A stretch of 64,000 nucleotides of DNA from Flavobacteriaceae bacterium (GCA_021647405.1 JAKIUU010000008.1:17594-81593), one strand, 5' to 3'. Numbered from the stretch's first letter, positions 36,784 to 46,590 are shown. Numbers and translations are program-made. Notes: generated by a model from the sequence alone, not told the origin.

Positions 36784-36785
36784 TT

Positions 36786-38093
36786 ATGTGCGATACTTTT
36801 ATAGCTTTACCTACATGTACATCAGACGGCTCAGTTATTTTCGGAAAAAACAGTGACCGCGAAGCAAACGAGCCACAAATTATTGAGTACCATCCTTCAA
36901 AATTATATCCAAAAAACACAAAGTTAAAGTGTACTTATCTTGAGATTCCACAAGTAGAAAATACCAATGCTATTATTATCAGCCGGCCTTTTTGGATGTG
37001 GGGCGCAGAGATGGGTGTAAACGAACAGGGTGTTGTTATTGGCAACGAAGCCGTTTTTACAAGACTTAAAGTTAAAAAAGCAGATACTTTGTTAGGGATG
37101 GATTTGTTGCGATTGGCTTTAGAACGTGCCAATTCAGCCAATATGGCCAAACAAGTTTTAATTGATTTGTTGGATAAATATGGTCAAGGGGGTGTAGGCG
37201 GTTATCAGGATAAAAATTTTAGATATCACAACAGTTTTTTGATTGCGGATACGGATGAAGCTTGGGTTTTAGAAACGGCTGGAAAATATTGGGTTACTAA
37301 AAAAGTAGATGATTTTTACGCCATTAGCAATGCTTTAACCATTACATCAGATTATGACGCCATCCACCCCGAAGCCATTGCGTATGCCACAAAAAAGGGA
37401 TGGGTTAAAGGCGATTTTAGTTTTTCGGTTGCTTTTTCAGATTATTTATACACCACATTTTCGGGGTCTAGTAAACGCCAATGTAGGGCGTCAGAACTTC
37501 TGAAAAATAATTATTTTAAAATTGATGTTCAATCTTCAATGGCGCATTTAAGAGATCATAATACCCAAAATTTTAAACCGTCAAAGCCTTTTATAAGTAA
37601 CAGTATTTGCGCCCATGCAGGGAATTCAATAACACGTCATGCATCACAAACTACAAGTTCTATGATTGTGCACTTAACAAAAGAAAAACCAACAATTTGG
37701 GTTACGGCAACATCGGCGCCCTGTTTATCGGTTTTTAAACCCCTTTGGTTTAAGGGCATGGTTTTGCCAGATTTGGGTGTAAAACCTGAGGCTTCTTTTA
37801 ACAAAGAGTCCTTTTGGTGGCAGCATGAATTGTTGCACCGTACCATATTGAATGATTTTAGAAAAGGACGTGAATTAATCATCCCCGAAAGGGGTAAATT
37901 GGAATCAGTTTTACTAAGAAATGTTTACAAAGAAAATAAAAAGAGTTTTTTAGAAACAAGAATTGCTTTTGAAGAACATTGGAAATTGTTGAATAAATGG
38001 ATTGCTAAAATTAAGGGGCTGCCAAAAGTAAATACGTCAAATATTTTTTATAAAACGTATTGGAAAAGATTAAATAAAAAAGTGGGTGTGTAA
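36786..38093 (+). CDS. Peptidase family C69 / secernin-like Ntn-hydrolase
   Basis: A 435-residue Ntn-hydrolase of the C69 dipeptidase/secernin group. The start is the ATG at 36786, giving M-C-D-T-F; removal of Met exposes Cys2 as the nucleophile. S-D-G-S-V-I-F-G-K-N-S-D-R near residue 13 is the signature of the family, followed by G-N-E-A-V-F near residue 85. The open frame extends upstream to 36681 inside the preceding gene, but that would bury the nucleophile. Family members hydrolyse dipeptides or amides; the substrate is unknown. Last gene of the unit, ending 2 nt before convergent obg. Confidence 0.85.
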   Translation: MCDTFIALPTCTSDGSVIFGKNSDREANEPQIIEYHPSKLYPKNTKLKCTYLEIPQVENTNAIIISRPFWMWGAEMGVNEQGVVIGNEAVFTRLKVKKADTLLGMDLLRLALERANSANMAKQVLIDLLDKYGQGGVGGYQDKNFRYHNSFLIADTDEAWVLETAGKYWVTKKVDDFYAISNALTITSDYDAIHPEAIAYATKKGWVKGDFSFSVAFSDYLYTTFSGSSKRQCRASELLKNNYFKIDVQSSMAHLRDHNTQNFKPSKPFISNSICAHAGNSITRHASQTTSSMIVHLTKEKPTIWVTATSAPCLSVFKPLWFKGMVLPDLGVKPEASFNKESFWWQHELLHRTILNDFRKGRELIIPERGKLESVLLRNVYKENKKSFLETRIAFEEHWKLLNKWIAKIKGLPKVNTSNIFYKTYWKRLNKKVGV

Positions 38094-38095
38094 TT

Positions 38096-39088
38096 TTAAG
38101 CATTTAACAGACCCCAAAGTCTGTCTTTTAAAGTCTCTAAGCCTGTTTGGGCAACAGATGAGATAAATAGATGGGGCATGTTTTTAGGCAGTTCAGCTTC
38201 AATTTCGGCTATTAATTCGGCGTCTAATAAATCAGATTTTGAGATGGCTAAAATTCGTGATTTATCCAATAATTCTGGATTGTGAAGCTTGAGTTCGTTG
38301 AGTAAAATAGTGTATTCTTTGTTAATGTCATCGCTGTCAGCAGGGACCAAAAACAGTAAAATAGAATTGCGTTCGATATGTCTTAAAAAGCGATCGCCCA
38401 AACCTTTTCCTTCTGAAGCTCCTTCAATAATTCCCGGAATATCAGCCACTACAAATGATTGAAAATCGCGGTAAGCAACTATGCCTAAATTGGGTTTTAG
38501 GGTGGTAAAAGCATAATCGGCTATTTTGGGTTTTGCCGACGTAATTACAGATAATAAGGTTGATTTACCGGCATTTGGAAAACCTACCAAACCGACATCG
38601 GCTAGAAGTTTAAGTTCTAATAAAAACCATTTTTCAGTACCTTCAACACCGGGTTGTGCATAACGTGGTGTTTGGTTGGTAGACGTTCTAAAATGCCAAT
38701 TACCACGACCGCCCATACCGCCTTGAACCAATATTTTTTCTTCGCCGTTCTCTGTAATTTCAAAAAGTACTTCGTTGGTGTCGGCGTCTTTAACGATAGT
38801 TCCTAAAGGCACATCTAAGAATTGATCTTCACCATCCTTACCAGTACTGCGACTTTTACTGCCATGACCACCATGCGTGGCTTTTGAATGCTTTTTAAAT
38901 TTTAAATGAAAAAGTGTCCATAAATTAGAATTGCCACGTAAAATAACATGTCCGCCGCGGCCACCATCGCCACCATCTGGACCTCCTTTTGTAATGTATT
39001 TTTCGCGATGTAAATGTACAGAGCCTTTCCCCCCGTTTCCAGAAGCGGCAAATATTTTTACATAATCAACAAAATTACCTTCGGTCAT
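38096..39088 (-). CDS. obg: GTPase Obg (ribosome assembly)
   Basis: Large-subunit assembly and stress-linked GTPase of 330 residues. The glycine-rich Obg fold occupies residues 1-158 (many G-G-x-G repeats such as [13 protein letters not shown]). The G domain has P-loop G169-F-P-N-A-G-K-S-T, switch [11 protein letters not shown], and base motif S-K-S-D near residue 278 (a variant of NKxD). The variable C-terminal extension of some Obg proteins is absent. Forms a run with adk (19 nt) and hpt. Confidence 0.95.
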   Translation of the reverse strand: MTEGNFVDYVKIFAASGNGGKGSVHLHREKYITKGGPDGGDGGRGGHVILRGNSNLWTLFHLKFKKHSKATHGGHGSKSRSTGKDGEDQFLDVPLGTIVKDADTNEVLFEITENGEEKILVQGGMGGRGNWHFRTSTNQTPRYAQPGVEGTEKWFLLELKLLADVGLVGFPNAGKSTLLSVITSAKPKIADYAFTTLKPNLGIVAYRDFQSFVVADIPGIIEGASEGKGLGDRFLRHIERNSILLFLVPADSDDINKEYTILLNELKLHNPELLDKSRILAISKSDLLDAELIAEIEAELPKNMPHLFISSVAQTGLETLKDRLWGLLNA

Positions 39089-39107
39089 ATTTTAGTTTTA
39101 GCCGCTT

Positions 39108-39680
39108 TTAGAAGGCCTCAAATACTTTTATCAATCTTTTGGTGATTTCTTCAAGCGAACCCACACCGTTAACACTGTAAAATTTATTTTGGGCAGTATA
39201 ATAGTCTATTAAAATAGCTGTTTTGGTTTGGTATTCATTAAACCTGTGCCTAATTCTAGATTCGTCTTGGTCGTCAGGTCTATTGCTTGTTAAGCCTCTG
39301 TTTAATATTCGTTTAACTAATATGTCTTCTGGAACATCGAGGGCTATCATGGCTTTAATAGGTGTGTTTTTAGCATTTAAAAACAGGTCTAAAGCTTTGG
39401 CTTGGGAAGTTGTTCTTGGGAAGCCATCAAAAATAAATCCATTGGTGTTTGGAAATTTATTGACTTCTTCCTCAAGCATATTTATGGTAACTTCATCGGG
39501 CACTAAATTGCCCTTATCCATATACGATTTTGCCAATATACCCAGTGGCGTATTATTTTTAATATTGTTGCGGAAGACATCGCCTGTGGAAATATGTGTT
39601 AATTTATAGAGGTCTTTTAAAAAAGCTGCCTGTGTCCCTTTTCCCACACCAGGAGGGCCAAATAAAACAATATTTTTCAT
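39108..39680 (-). CDS. adk: Adenylate kinase
   Basis: Interconverts ATP plus AMP and two ADP. The 190-residue short form has P-loop G-P-P-G-V-G-K-G-T (residues 8-16), AMP-binding D-G-F-P-R-T near residue 84, and L-V-P-D-E-V near residue 60. The LID region is short and lacks zinc cysteines. It follows hpt by 3 nt, a nucleotide-metabolism pair within one transcript. Confidence 0.95.
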   Translation of the reverse strand: MKNIVLFGPPGVGKGTQAAFLKDLYKLTHISTGDVFRNNIKNNTPLGILAKSYMDKGNLVPDEVTINMLEEEVNKFPNTNGFIFDGFPRTTSQAKALDLFLNAKNTPIKAMIALDVPEDILVKRILNRGLTSNRPDDQDESRIRHRFNEYQTKTAILIDYYTAQNKFYSVNGVGSLEEITKRLIKVFEAF

Positions 39681-39683
39681 TAA

Positions 39684-40223
39684 CTAGCTGGTTTTTAGTT
39701 GGTAAATATCCGATAAGTTCCGTCCTAATCCATCGTAATCTAGTCCGTATCCTACAATAAATTTGTTTGGAATTGACAGACCAATATAGTCTATTTTTAA
39801 ATCTTTTTTAAATATTTCTGGTTTAAAAAACAAGGTGGCAATTTTTAAGGTTTTGACCTTTTTTCCTTCAAAAATTTTATAGATTTCTTGAAGGGTATTG
39901 CCTGTATCAATAATGTCTTCTAATATAACAACGGTTTTACCTTCTAAATTTTCTTGTAAGCCTACCAACTCTTTTACTTTGCCTGTTGTAGAAGTTCCTT
40001 GATAGGAAGATAATTTGACAAAGGACACTTCACAATTACCCTTGTAATGCCTAACAAAATCGGCTATAAACATAAATGACCCATTAAGTATCCCTATAAA
40101 AACAGGTTGCTCGCCTTTTAAATCATCAGCTATTTTTTTTGCTATTTTTTCTACAATGGTGTCAATTTTTTTAGCGTCTATAAAAGGGGTAAAAAATTTA
40201 TCGTGAAGTTTAACTGTATCCAT
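39684..40223 (-). CDS. hpt: Hypoxanthine phosphoribosyltransferase
   Basis: Purine salvage: hypoxanthine (and guanine) plus PRPP to the nucleotide. From the chosen Met at 40223 the protein has 179 residues. The PRPP-binding loop is V-V-I-L-E-D-I-I-D-T-G-N-T (residues 98-110) and the flexible loop is near S-S-Y-Q-G-T-S. Earlier Met at 40265 would add a hydrophobic stretch overlapping the upstream terminator, so it is rejected. C-terminal V-G-Y-G-L-D-Y-D matches the family. Confidence 0.94.
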   Translation of the reverse strand: MDTVKLHDKFFTPFIDAKKIDTIVEKIAKKIADDLKGEQPVFIGILNGSFMFIADFVRHYKGNCEVSFVKLSSYQGTSTTGKVKELVGLQENLEGKTVVILEDIIDTGNTLQEIYKIFEGKKVKTLKIATLFFKPEIFKKDLKIDYIGLSIPNKFIVGYGLDYDGLGRNLSDIYQLKTS

Positions 40224-40251
40224 AATATTTAATATTAGTACAAAATAACAA

Positions 40252-40281
40252 AAAAAACCGCCCAAAAATTTGGCGGTTTTG
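40252..40281 (-). terminator. Terminator after secDF
   Basis: On the minus strand AAAACCGCC (40280-40272) pairs with GGCGGTTTT (40262-40254), then a T-run. It lies between the secDF stop and hpt. Confidence 0.8.
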
Positions 40282-40299
40282 TAATTATTTTAAAAGATG

Positions 40300-43239
40300 T
40301 TAATTTTTATTTTCGTCAGACTTTTTTGAAGTCAGATACATTATTGGAGAGGCTATAAATAATGATGAATATGTACCTACAATAACACCAATTATTAAAG
40401 CAAACATAAAGCCTCTTATTGTTTCTCCACCATCTAAAAAGATAGCTATTAGTACTATTAAAGTAGTTAATGACGTGTTAATGGTTCTGCTTAAAGTACT
40501 GCTTAGCGCTTTATTGATAATTGTTTTTTGTTTCCAAGATTTGTGATTTATGCTAAATTCTCTAATCCTGTCAAAAATAACCACCGTATCATTTAAAGAG
40601 TACCCAACAACTGTAAGTATGGCTGCTATAAAGGCTTGGTCTATTTCTAAATCAAATGGTAAGTATTTGTAAAAAAGCGAAAAGATACCCAATACAACCA
40701 AAACATCATGGAATACAGCTACTACAGCTCCCATACTAAATTGCCATTTTCTAAAGCGTAATAGAATATAGAAGAAAACAATAATTAGAGAACCTAAGAT
40801 AGCCCAAAAAGCGTCTTTTTTAATATCATCGGCAATGGTTGGGCCTACTTTAACAGCTTGCATAATACCTATTTTGTGTTTGGTTTCGCCACCCGGTTTA
40901 AATTGGTTTATGGTTGTGCCCTCTGGCAAGAAACTTTTTATACCTTCAAAAAGTTTTTGTTGTACTTCATCATCAGCAGCTATGCCATTTTTATCAACAT
41001 TGTATTTGGTTGTTATTTTTAACTGGTTGTCAGCACCAAATGTTTTAACTTCGGGGGCACTTCCAAAAACTATTTTAAGGGCATTGCCCACTTTGGGGGC
41101 ACTAACTGGTTTTTCGAAACGCACAGTATAAGTACGACCTCCTTTAAAATCAACACCATAATTTAAACCATTTGTTAGTAATGATACCAATCCAGCAGCG
41201 ATAACAGTACCAGATATTATAAAAGCAATATTGCGTTTCTTTAAAAATTGAGCATCTAAATTTTTAAACCAATTTTGTGTAATTTTAGTATTGAAAGTTA
41301 AGGTTCTGTCTTTTTTCATGTACCATTCTATAAATAGACGGGTAACAAAAATGGCCGTAAATAATGAGGTAACAATACCAATCATTAAAGTTGTTGCAAA
41401 ACCTTTAATTGGGCCAGAACCAAAAATAAATAAGATAAGTCCGGTTAAGAATGTGGTGACATTGGCATCTAAAATAGATGATAAAGCCCCACTAAAGCCA
41501 TCTCTAATAGCTTCTTTGGTTCCTTTGCCTTTTATAAATTCTTCTTTAATCCGCTCAAAAATAAGAACGTTGGCATCAACTGACATACCAATTGTTAATA
41601 CAATACCTGCAATGCCAGGTAAGGTTAGTACAGCGCCAAATCCGGTAAGGACGCCAAAAATGTATAATATGTTTGTAATAAGGGCTACATCGGCAAAAAC
41701 ACCTGCTTTGCCGTAATACAAAATCATCCACAGAAGAATAAGTGCTAAAGCCAATAAAAATGAATTAACACCACTATCAATTGCCTCTTGACCTAGAGAG
41801 GGGCCAACAACCGCAGATTGGATTATTTGAGCAGGAGCTGGTAATTTACCTGCTTTTAAAACATTGGCTAAATCTTGGGCTTCTACAATGGTAAAGTTAC
41901 CTGAAATAGAAGTTCTACCAGATGTAATGGCGTCGTTAACTAAAGGAGCTGTATAAACATAATTGTCTAAAACAACAGCTACAAATTTACCTACGTTAGC
42001 TGTTGTCATTTTCCCCCATAATTTAGAGCCTCTGCTATTCATTGTCATGCTAACCTCAGGGTTGGCGCCAAATTGGTCGAAGGCTTGGCGTGCATCTTCA
42101 ATAACATCACCTTCAATAGGTGCTTTGTCATTGCGGTTAGATTTAATGGCATAAAGATAGATACGCTCTGTATTTGTAATGGGCTTGGCATCCCATAAAA
42201 ATTTAGCGTAGCGCATATTTTCTGGTAACAGGGCACGCACCTTAGGCATTGCCAAGTATTTGTTTACACGTGCTGTATCTGTTAAAGCAGCAGTGGCAAT
42301 TCTCGAACTCAAATCATTTTCTGATCTTGGATTGTTTGGTTCTAATACAGAATACAAAGGAAATTGTTTCTTTACATTTACAGAGTCTTTAACCTCTCCT
42401 AAGAGATCGTCTATTTTAGAGTTTTTCTCATCTGTTTTTGTGGGTTTGTCTGTTTTTAATATTTGGACAAGTGTTGCATTGGCTTGTTGAAAAAAGCCAA
42501 CTATATCTTGGTTGGTATAGACTTCCCAAAATTGTAATTCGGCTGTGCTTTGCAATAGTTTTTTTACACGGTCAATATCTTTTGCACCAGGTAATTCGAT
42601 TAGAATTCTACCAGATTGTGCAATGCGTTGAATGTTTGGTTGTGTGACACCAAATTTGTCAATTCTACTACGCAATACTTCAAAAGCAGTATTAATAGAA
42701 CCATTAACTTCTTTTCGTAAAAGTGGTTGAACCGCATCATTATCCATCTTAAAATTAATCTTGTCACGTAAAGATTTGTTTCCAAATATCTTAGGGTCAC
42801 TCAATTTTATGGTACCCTTGCTTAAGGATTCAAATGCATCAAAAAATAATGTGATATAATCATTTGTACTTCCTTTTTGGGCTTGGGTTGCTGCTTCTAA
42901 AGCCCTATTAAAAGTAGGGTCTTTAGAATGGTTAGATAAACCTATCAAGATATCTCTTACAGACACTTCTAAAGTGGCGTTAATACCTCCTTTAAGGTCT
43001 AAGCCTAAGTTTATTTCTTTATCTTTAATTTCTTTATAGGTAAAACTGGCAATTCCAATATCAACAACAGTTTTATTGGCAACAGAATCTAAATAAGCAC
43101 GTTTTTTAACAGCGTCATTATTAGCGTAGTTGGCAGCATCTTCTTCAACATTTTTGGCAAACCAAGTAAAGGATAGTTGGTAAACACAAACCAGTCCAAA
43201 AAGGATGGCAAATAATCGTATAAGTCCTTTGTTTTGCAT
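40300..43239 (-). CDS. secDF: Protein translocase SecDF fusion
   Basis: Proton-driven accessory of Sec export, here one 979-residue polypeptide. The SecD half has a first helix (residues 5-25), G-L-D-L-K-G-G-I-N-A-T-L near residue 78, the periplasmic P1 domain, and a membrane block near residues 480-640 with I-G-M-S-V-D-A-N-V-L-I-F-E-R. The SecF half starts near residue 660, with G-V-D-F-K-G-G-R-T and the matching V-V-G-Y-S-L-N-D-T-V-V-I-F-D-R-I. SecD-SecF fusion is normal for Bacteroidota. The length is in the usual range. Confidence 0.96.
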   Translation of the reverse strand: MQNKGLIRLFAILFGLVCVYQLSFTWFAKNVEEDAANYANNDAVKKRAYLDSVANKTVVDIGIASFTYKEIKDKEINLGLDLKGGINATLEVSVRDILIGLSNHSKDPTFNRALEAATQAQKGSTNDYITLFFDAFESLSKGTIKLSDPKIFGNKSLRDKINFKMDNDAVQPLLRKEVNGSINTAFEVLRSRIDKFGVTQPNIQRIAQSGRILIELPGAKDIDRVKKLLQSTAELQFWEVYTNQDIVGFFQQANATLVQILKTDKPTKTDEKNSKIDDLLGEVKDSVNVKKQFPLYSVLEPNNPRSENDLSSRIATAALTDTARVNKYLAMPKVRALLPENMRYAKFLWDAKPITNTERIYLYAIKSNRNDKAPIEGDVIEDARQAFDQFGANPEVSMTMNSRGSKLWGKMTTANVGKFVAVVLDNYVYTAPLVNDAITSGRTSISGNFTIVEAQDLANVLKAGKLPAPAQIIQSAVVGPSLGQEAIDSGVNSFLLALALILLWMILYYGKAGVFADVALITNILYIFGVLTGFGAVLTLPGIAGIVLTIGMSVDANVLIFERIKEEFIKGKGTKEAIRDGFSGALSSILDANVTTFLTGLILFIFGSGPIKGFATTLMIGIVTSLFTAIFVTRLFIEWYMKKDRTLTFNTKITQNWFKNLDAQFLKKRNIAFIISGTVIAAGLVSLLTNGLNYGVDFKGGRTYTVRFEKPVSAPKVGNALKIVFGSAPEVKTFGADNQLKITTKYNVDKNGIAADDEVQQKLFEGIKSFLPEGTTINQFKPGGETKHKIGIMQAVKVGPTIADDIKKDAFWAILGSLIIVFFYILLRFRKWQFSMGAVVAVFHDVLVVLGIFSLFYKYLPFDLEIDQAFIAAILTVVGYSLNDTVVIFDRIREFSINHKSWKQKTIINKALSSTLSRTINTSLTTLIVLIAIFLDGGETIRGFMFALIIGVIVGTYSSLFIASPIMYLTSKKSDENKN

Positions 43240-43275
43240 TATATAATAATTTATTTGGCATTAAATTTAAACGTG

Positions 43276-43283
43276 CAAATATA
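43276..43283 (-). promoter_or_regulatory. -7 promoter box (TATATTTG) for secDF
   Basis: Plus strand CAAATATA, 36 nt before the secDF ATG. Confidence 0.4.
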
Positions 43284-43383
43284 TAACTTCAATAATGATT
43301 TGGCAAATTAATAGGAATGATTTTAAAAGCCTTTAAAAACACATTTTTTAATTCAGAATTGTGAATTTAGAATTCTCAATTAA

Positions 43384-44367
43384 TTAGGGCCCAAACACCT
43401 CTAAAATTTCTTCAAAATGTTGGTTGAGTGTATCTAAATTATCTGTGGTAACCAATTTAAGTCGGTAAGGTTTAAAATGTGGAATGCCTCTAAAATAATT
43501 GGAATAATGCCGGCGCATTTCCATAATACCCACAATCTCGTTTTTTTTCCAATCAATTTCCATTTGTAAGTGACGCCGTGCCGTTTTAACACGTTCGGTT
43601 ATGGTTATTTCTGGCAGATGTTTCCCTGTTTTAAAGAAGTGTTTTACCTGTTTAAAAAACCAAGGATTACCAATACTGGCACGCCCTATCATGGCACCAT
43701 CTAATCCAAATTTATCGCGCATTAAGGCTGCCTTTTCGGGTGTGTCAACATCGCCATTGCCAAAAATAGGGATGTGCATACGGGGGTTGTTTTTTACGGC
43801 AGCTATCTGTGTCCAATCAGCTACTCCTTTATACATTTGTGCACGGGTACGGCCATGAATAGAAATGGCTTTGGCGCCTGCATCTTGTAGGCGTTCGGCC
43901 ACTTCAACTATTCTGATGGAATCGGCATCCCAGCCCAAACGGGTTTTTACTGTAATGGGTAAGTGGGTTCGTTTTACCATTTCTCTGGTCAAACTTTCCA
44001 TTGAGTCGATGTCTTTTAAAATACCTGCACCAGCGCCTTTACTGACTACTTTTTTAACGGGACAGCCAAAATTAATGTCGATAATATCTGGTTTTGATTT
44101 TTCGACAATCTCAACAGTTCGCAACATAGAATCGAGATTAGCGCCAAAAATTTGAATACCTACAGGGCGCTCTTTTTCGTAAATATCTAGCTTCTGAATA
44201 CTTTTAGCTGCATCGCGTATAAGCCCTTCGGATGAAATAAATTCGGTATAAACCACATCAGCACCCTGTTCTTTACAAAGGGCTCTGAATGGTGGGTCAC
44301 TTACATCTTCCATTGGTGCTAGTAAGAGCGGGAATTCCCCTAATTCTATGTGATCTATTTTTGCCAT
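43384..44367 (-). CDS. dusB: tRNA-dihydrouridine synthase (DusB-like)
   Basis: FMN- and NADPH-dependent reduction of uridines in tRNA. The 327-residue TIM barrel has L-L-A-P-M-E-D-V-S-D-P-P-F-R (residues 15-28), catalytic C102 in I-N-F-G-C-P-V-K-K-V, H-G-R-T-R-A-Q near residue 171, and the FMN phosphate site G-N-G-D-V and M-I-G-R-A-S-I-G-N-P-W. The length and motifs fit DusB. Monocistronic, with a -7 box at 44378. Confidence 0.93.
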   Translation of the reverse strand: MAKIDHIELGEFPLLLAPMEDVSDPPFRALCKEQGADVVYTEFISSEGLIRDAAKSIQKLDIYEKERPVGIQIFGANLDSMLRTVEIVEKSKPDIIDINFGCPVKKVVSKGAGAGILKDIDSMESLTREMVKRTHLPITVKTRLGWDADSIRIVEVAERLQDAGAKAISIHGRTRAQMYKGVADWTQIAAVKNNPRMHIPIFGNGDVDTPEKAALMRDKFGLDGAMIGRASIGNPWFFKQVKHFFKTGKHLPEITITERVKTARRHLQMEIDWKKNEIVGIMEMRRHYSNYFRGIPHFKPYRLKLVTTDNLDTLNQHFEEILEVFGP

Positions 44368-44377
44368 AATTGGAATG

Positions 44378-44385
44378 CAAAAGTA
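44378..44385 (-). promoter_or_regulatory. -7 promoter box (TACTTTTG) for dusB
   Basis: Plus strand CAAAAGTA, 10 nt before the ATG, implying an almost leaderless transcript. Confidence 0.35.
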
Positions 44386-44392
44386 TTTAAAA

Positions 44393-44482
44393 ATGATGAA
44401 ACTCTACGCGATACTTTTAGTTCTTTTGTCGCTACTATTTCGTTTAGGAAGCCGTATTTTTGATGTTCAAAAAAAAGAATGA
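44393..44482 (+). CDS. Possible 29-residue hydrophobic leader peptide
   Basis: ATG-ATG frame encoding a 29-residue peptide with one hydrophobic helix (L-Y-A-I-L-L-V-L-L-S-L-L-F) and a charged tail. Its stop overlaps the start of the next gene as ATGA, a coupled arrangement. It is short enough to be chance, and I recognise no family. Confidence 0.3.
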   Translation: MMKLYAILLVLLSLLFRLGSRIFDVQKKE

Positions 44483-45594
44483 TGATAAAATTATACCCTT
44501 ATATTTTGGTTTTGTTGCTTGTTGTAAGTTGTAAAGAAAAAACAAATAAAAAAGGAAAAGATGCCACATCGGGGGCTACAAAAATTGTGAATGTAATTCA
44601 TTATCCAAAAGAACACCATCTTAAAAATGTGAAACAATTGACTTTTGGTGGTGATAATGCCGAAGCGTATTGGAATAGCCAGAGTGATACTTTGGTATTT
44701 CAAGCCACTAATAAAAAATGGGGCATGTCTTGTGACCAAATTTATACAATGGCTTTAACAGACGATTTGAGTAAAGGTGCCATTCCTAATATGATTAGTA
44801 ATGGACAAGGCCGTACTACTTGTAGCTATTTTTTACCAGGGGATGATACCATTATTTATGCTTCAACTTATTTGGGAGACGTCAACTGTCCGCTGGTTCC
44901 TAAAAAAGAAGATTACGAAGGCAAATACATTTGGCCTGTTTACAGTGATTTTGATATTTTTGTTGCTGATAAAAACGGCAAACAACTTAAGCAATTAACC
45001 CATACACCCGGTTACGATGCAGAAGCTACTGTGTCGCCAAAAGGCGATAAGATTGTTTTTACGTCTATGCGCTCAGGCGATTTAGAATTATATACCATGA
45101 ATATAGATGGAACCGATGTCAAACAAGTTACAAGTGAGTTGGGTTATGATGGCGGGGCTTTTTTCTCGCCCGATGGTACAAAGTTAATTTTCCGCGCCTC
45201 ACGCCCTAAAATACCTGAGGCCATTAAAGATTATAAAGATTTATTGGCTAAAGGCGTGGTTATGCCTACCAATATGGAATTGTTTGTGTGCAATGTTGAC
45301 GGAAGTGATTTAAAACAAATTACCAAACTAGGCAATGCTAATTGGGCACCATTTTTTCATCCAAATGGTAAAAAAGTTATTTTTTCTAGTAACTATCACA
45401 GAAAAAAACACGATGGGTTTAACCTATTTATGATTAATGTTGATGGCACAGGTTTAGAACAAGTTACTTACGATGGTGTCTTTGATGCTTTTCCTATGTT
45501 TTCGCCTGATGGAAAAAAATTGGTGTTCTCTTCAAACCGGAATAATAATGGCACGCATGACACCAATTTATTTGTAGCCGACTGGGTGGAGTAA
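44479..45594 (+). CDS. TolB-like WD40/PD40 beta-propeller lipoprotein
   Basis: A 371-residue lipoprotein: signal peptide with lipobox V-V-S-C18, then a basic linker and several PD40-type repeats. Repeats such as S-P-K-G-D-K-I-V-F-T-S and S-P-D-G-T-K-L-I-F-R-A-S recur every 45-60 residues (near 195, 235, 300 and 345), as in the C-terminal propeller of TolB. No TolB N-terminal domain is seen. Function unknown; similar lipoproteins may bind proteins at the periplasmic side. It is followed by an oxidoreductase gene 9 nt downstream. Confidence 0.8.
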   Translation: MMIKLYPYILVLLLVVSCKEKTNKKGKDATSGATKIVNVIHYPKEHHLKNVKQLTFGGDNAEAYWNSQSDTLVFQATNKKWGMSCDQIYTMALTDDLSKGAIPNMISNGQGRTTCSYFLPGDDTIIYASTYLGDVNCPLVPKKEDYEGKYIWPVYSDFDIFVADKNGKQLKQLTHTPGYDAEATVSPKGDKIVFTSMRSGDLELYTMNIDGTDVKQVTSELGYDGGAFFSPDGTKLIFRASRPKIPEAIKDYKDLLAKGVVMPTNMELFVCNVDGSDLKQITKLGNANWAPFFHPNGKKVIFSSNYHRKKHDGFNLFMINVDGTGLEQVTYDGVFDAFPMFSPDGKKLVFSSNRNNNGTHDTNLFVADWVE

Positions 45595-45603
45595 CTTAAA
45601 ATT

Positions 45604-46590
45604 ATGTCTAAAATATACAATTGGGCTATATTAGGCTGTGGTCATATTGCAGAAAAATTTTCAAAAGAATTAAAAGCTTTGCCAAATGCAAATTTATATG
45701 TTGCATCTGCCAGAAAGATAGCTAATGCCAAAAAATTTTCAAATAAATTTGGTTTTGAAAAAGCATACGGTTCTTATCGTGAAATGGTAAATGACCCTAA
45801 AGTTGATATTGTTTATATAGCAACACCCCACACTTTTCATTTAGAGCATACCTTACTTTGTTTAAAACATAAAAAAGCTGTTTTGTGCGAAAAGGCTTTG
45901 GCAATAAATTTTAAAGAAGTAAATCTGATGATAAATGCTTCGAAGAAAAATAACACCTTTTTAATGGAAGCTTTTTGGGTAATTTTCAAGCCAAAGTTCA
46001 AAAAAGTTTTAGAAATTATTGAAACTGAAAATTTAGGGAAGTTAAAGTTTGTAAAATCAGATTTTATGTTTAACGCAGATTTTAATCCTAAAAAGAGGCT
46101 TTATGATATAAATTTAGGTGGTGGCTCCTTATTAGATATTGGCATTTACCCAGTTTTTACGGCCTTGATGTTTCTTGGAACACCCGATGAAATAAAAACC
46201 ATTCCACATTTTAGCATTACCGGTTCAGAAGAGAGTATATCAATGTTATTTGGTTATAAAGATGGTGCCACAGCTGTTTTGACTTCAAGTTTTGAGGCAT
46301 ATAAAAAAAATGAAACAGAATTGTGTTTTGAAAAGGGCATCATTAAATATAACCGTGTTTCAAATGACCCAATTGTATTCATTAAAAATGACATTAAACA
46401 AATAATAAATTTTGATTCAGAAAAATATTTTGGGTATCATTTAGAAGCTTCGCATGTAATGGAATGCCTCGATAAAGGGCTTAAACAAAGCCCAATTATA
46501 CCACATTCATTAAGTTTAAATTTGATGAAAATTCTATATAAAGTTAGGAAAGATGCGGGAATAATTTATCCAAATCACGACAATATTTGA
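45604..46590 (+). CDS. Gfo/Idh/MocA family oxidoreductase
   Basis: A 328-residue NAD(P)-dependent oxidoreductase. The N-terminal Rossmann motif is G-C-G-H-I-A (residues 11-16), and the E-K-A-L sequence near residue 98 holds the conserved Lys of the family. G-G-G-S-L-L-D-I-G-I-Y-P near residue 176 carries the Asp and downstream region that shape the sugar or polyol site, resembling dihydrodiol/xylose dehydrogenase relatives. The substrate is unknown. Probably co-transcribed with the preceding lipoprotein gene. Confidence 0.87.
   Translation: MSKIYNWAILGCGHIAEKFSKELKALPNANLYVASARKIANAKKFSNKFGFEKAYGSYREMVNDPKVDIVYIATPHTFHLEHTLLCLKHKKAVLCEKALAINFKEVNLMINASKKNNTFLMEAFWVIFKPKFKKVLEIIETENLGKLKFVKSDFMFNADFNPKKRLYDINLGGGSLLDIGIYPVFTALMFLGTPDEIKTIPHFSITGSEESISMLFGYKDGATAVLTSSFEAYKKNETELCFEKGIIKYNRVSNDPIVFIKNDIKQIINFDSEKYFGYHLEASHVMECLDKGLKQSPIIPHSLSLNLMKILYKVRKDAGIIYPNHDNI

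Noticed and set aside
36681..36785. Upstream extension of the C69 hydrolase frame
   Set aside because: It lies inside the preceding kinase-like gene and would bury the N-terminal Cys nucleophile that follows the Met at 36786.
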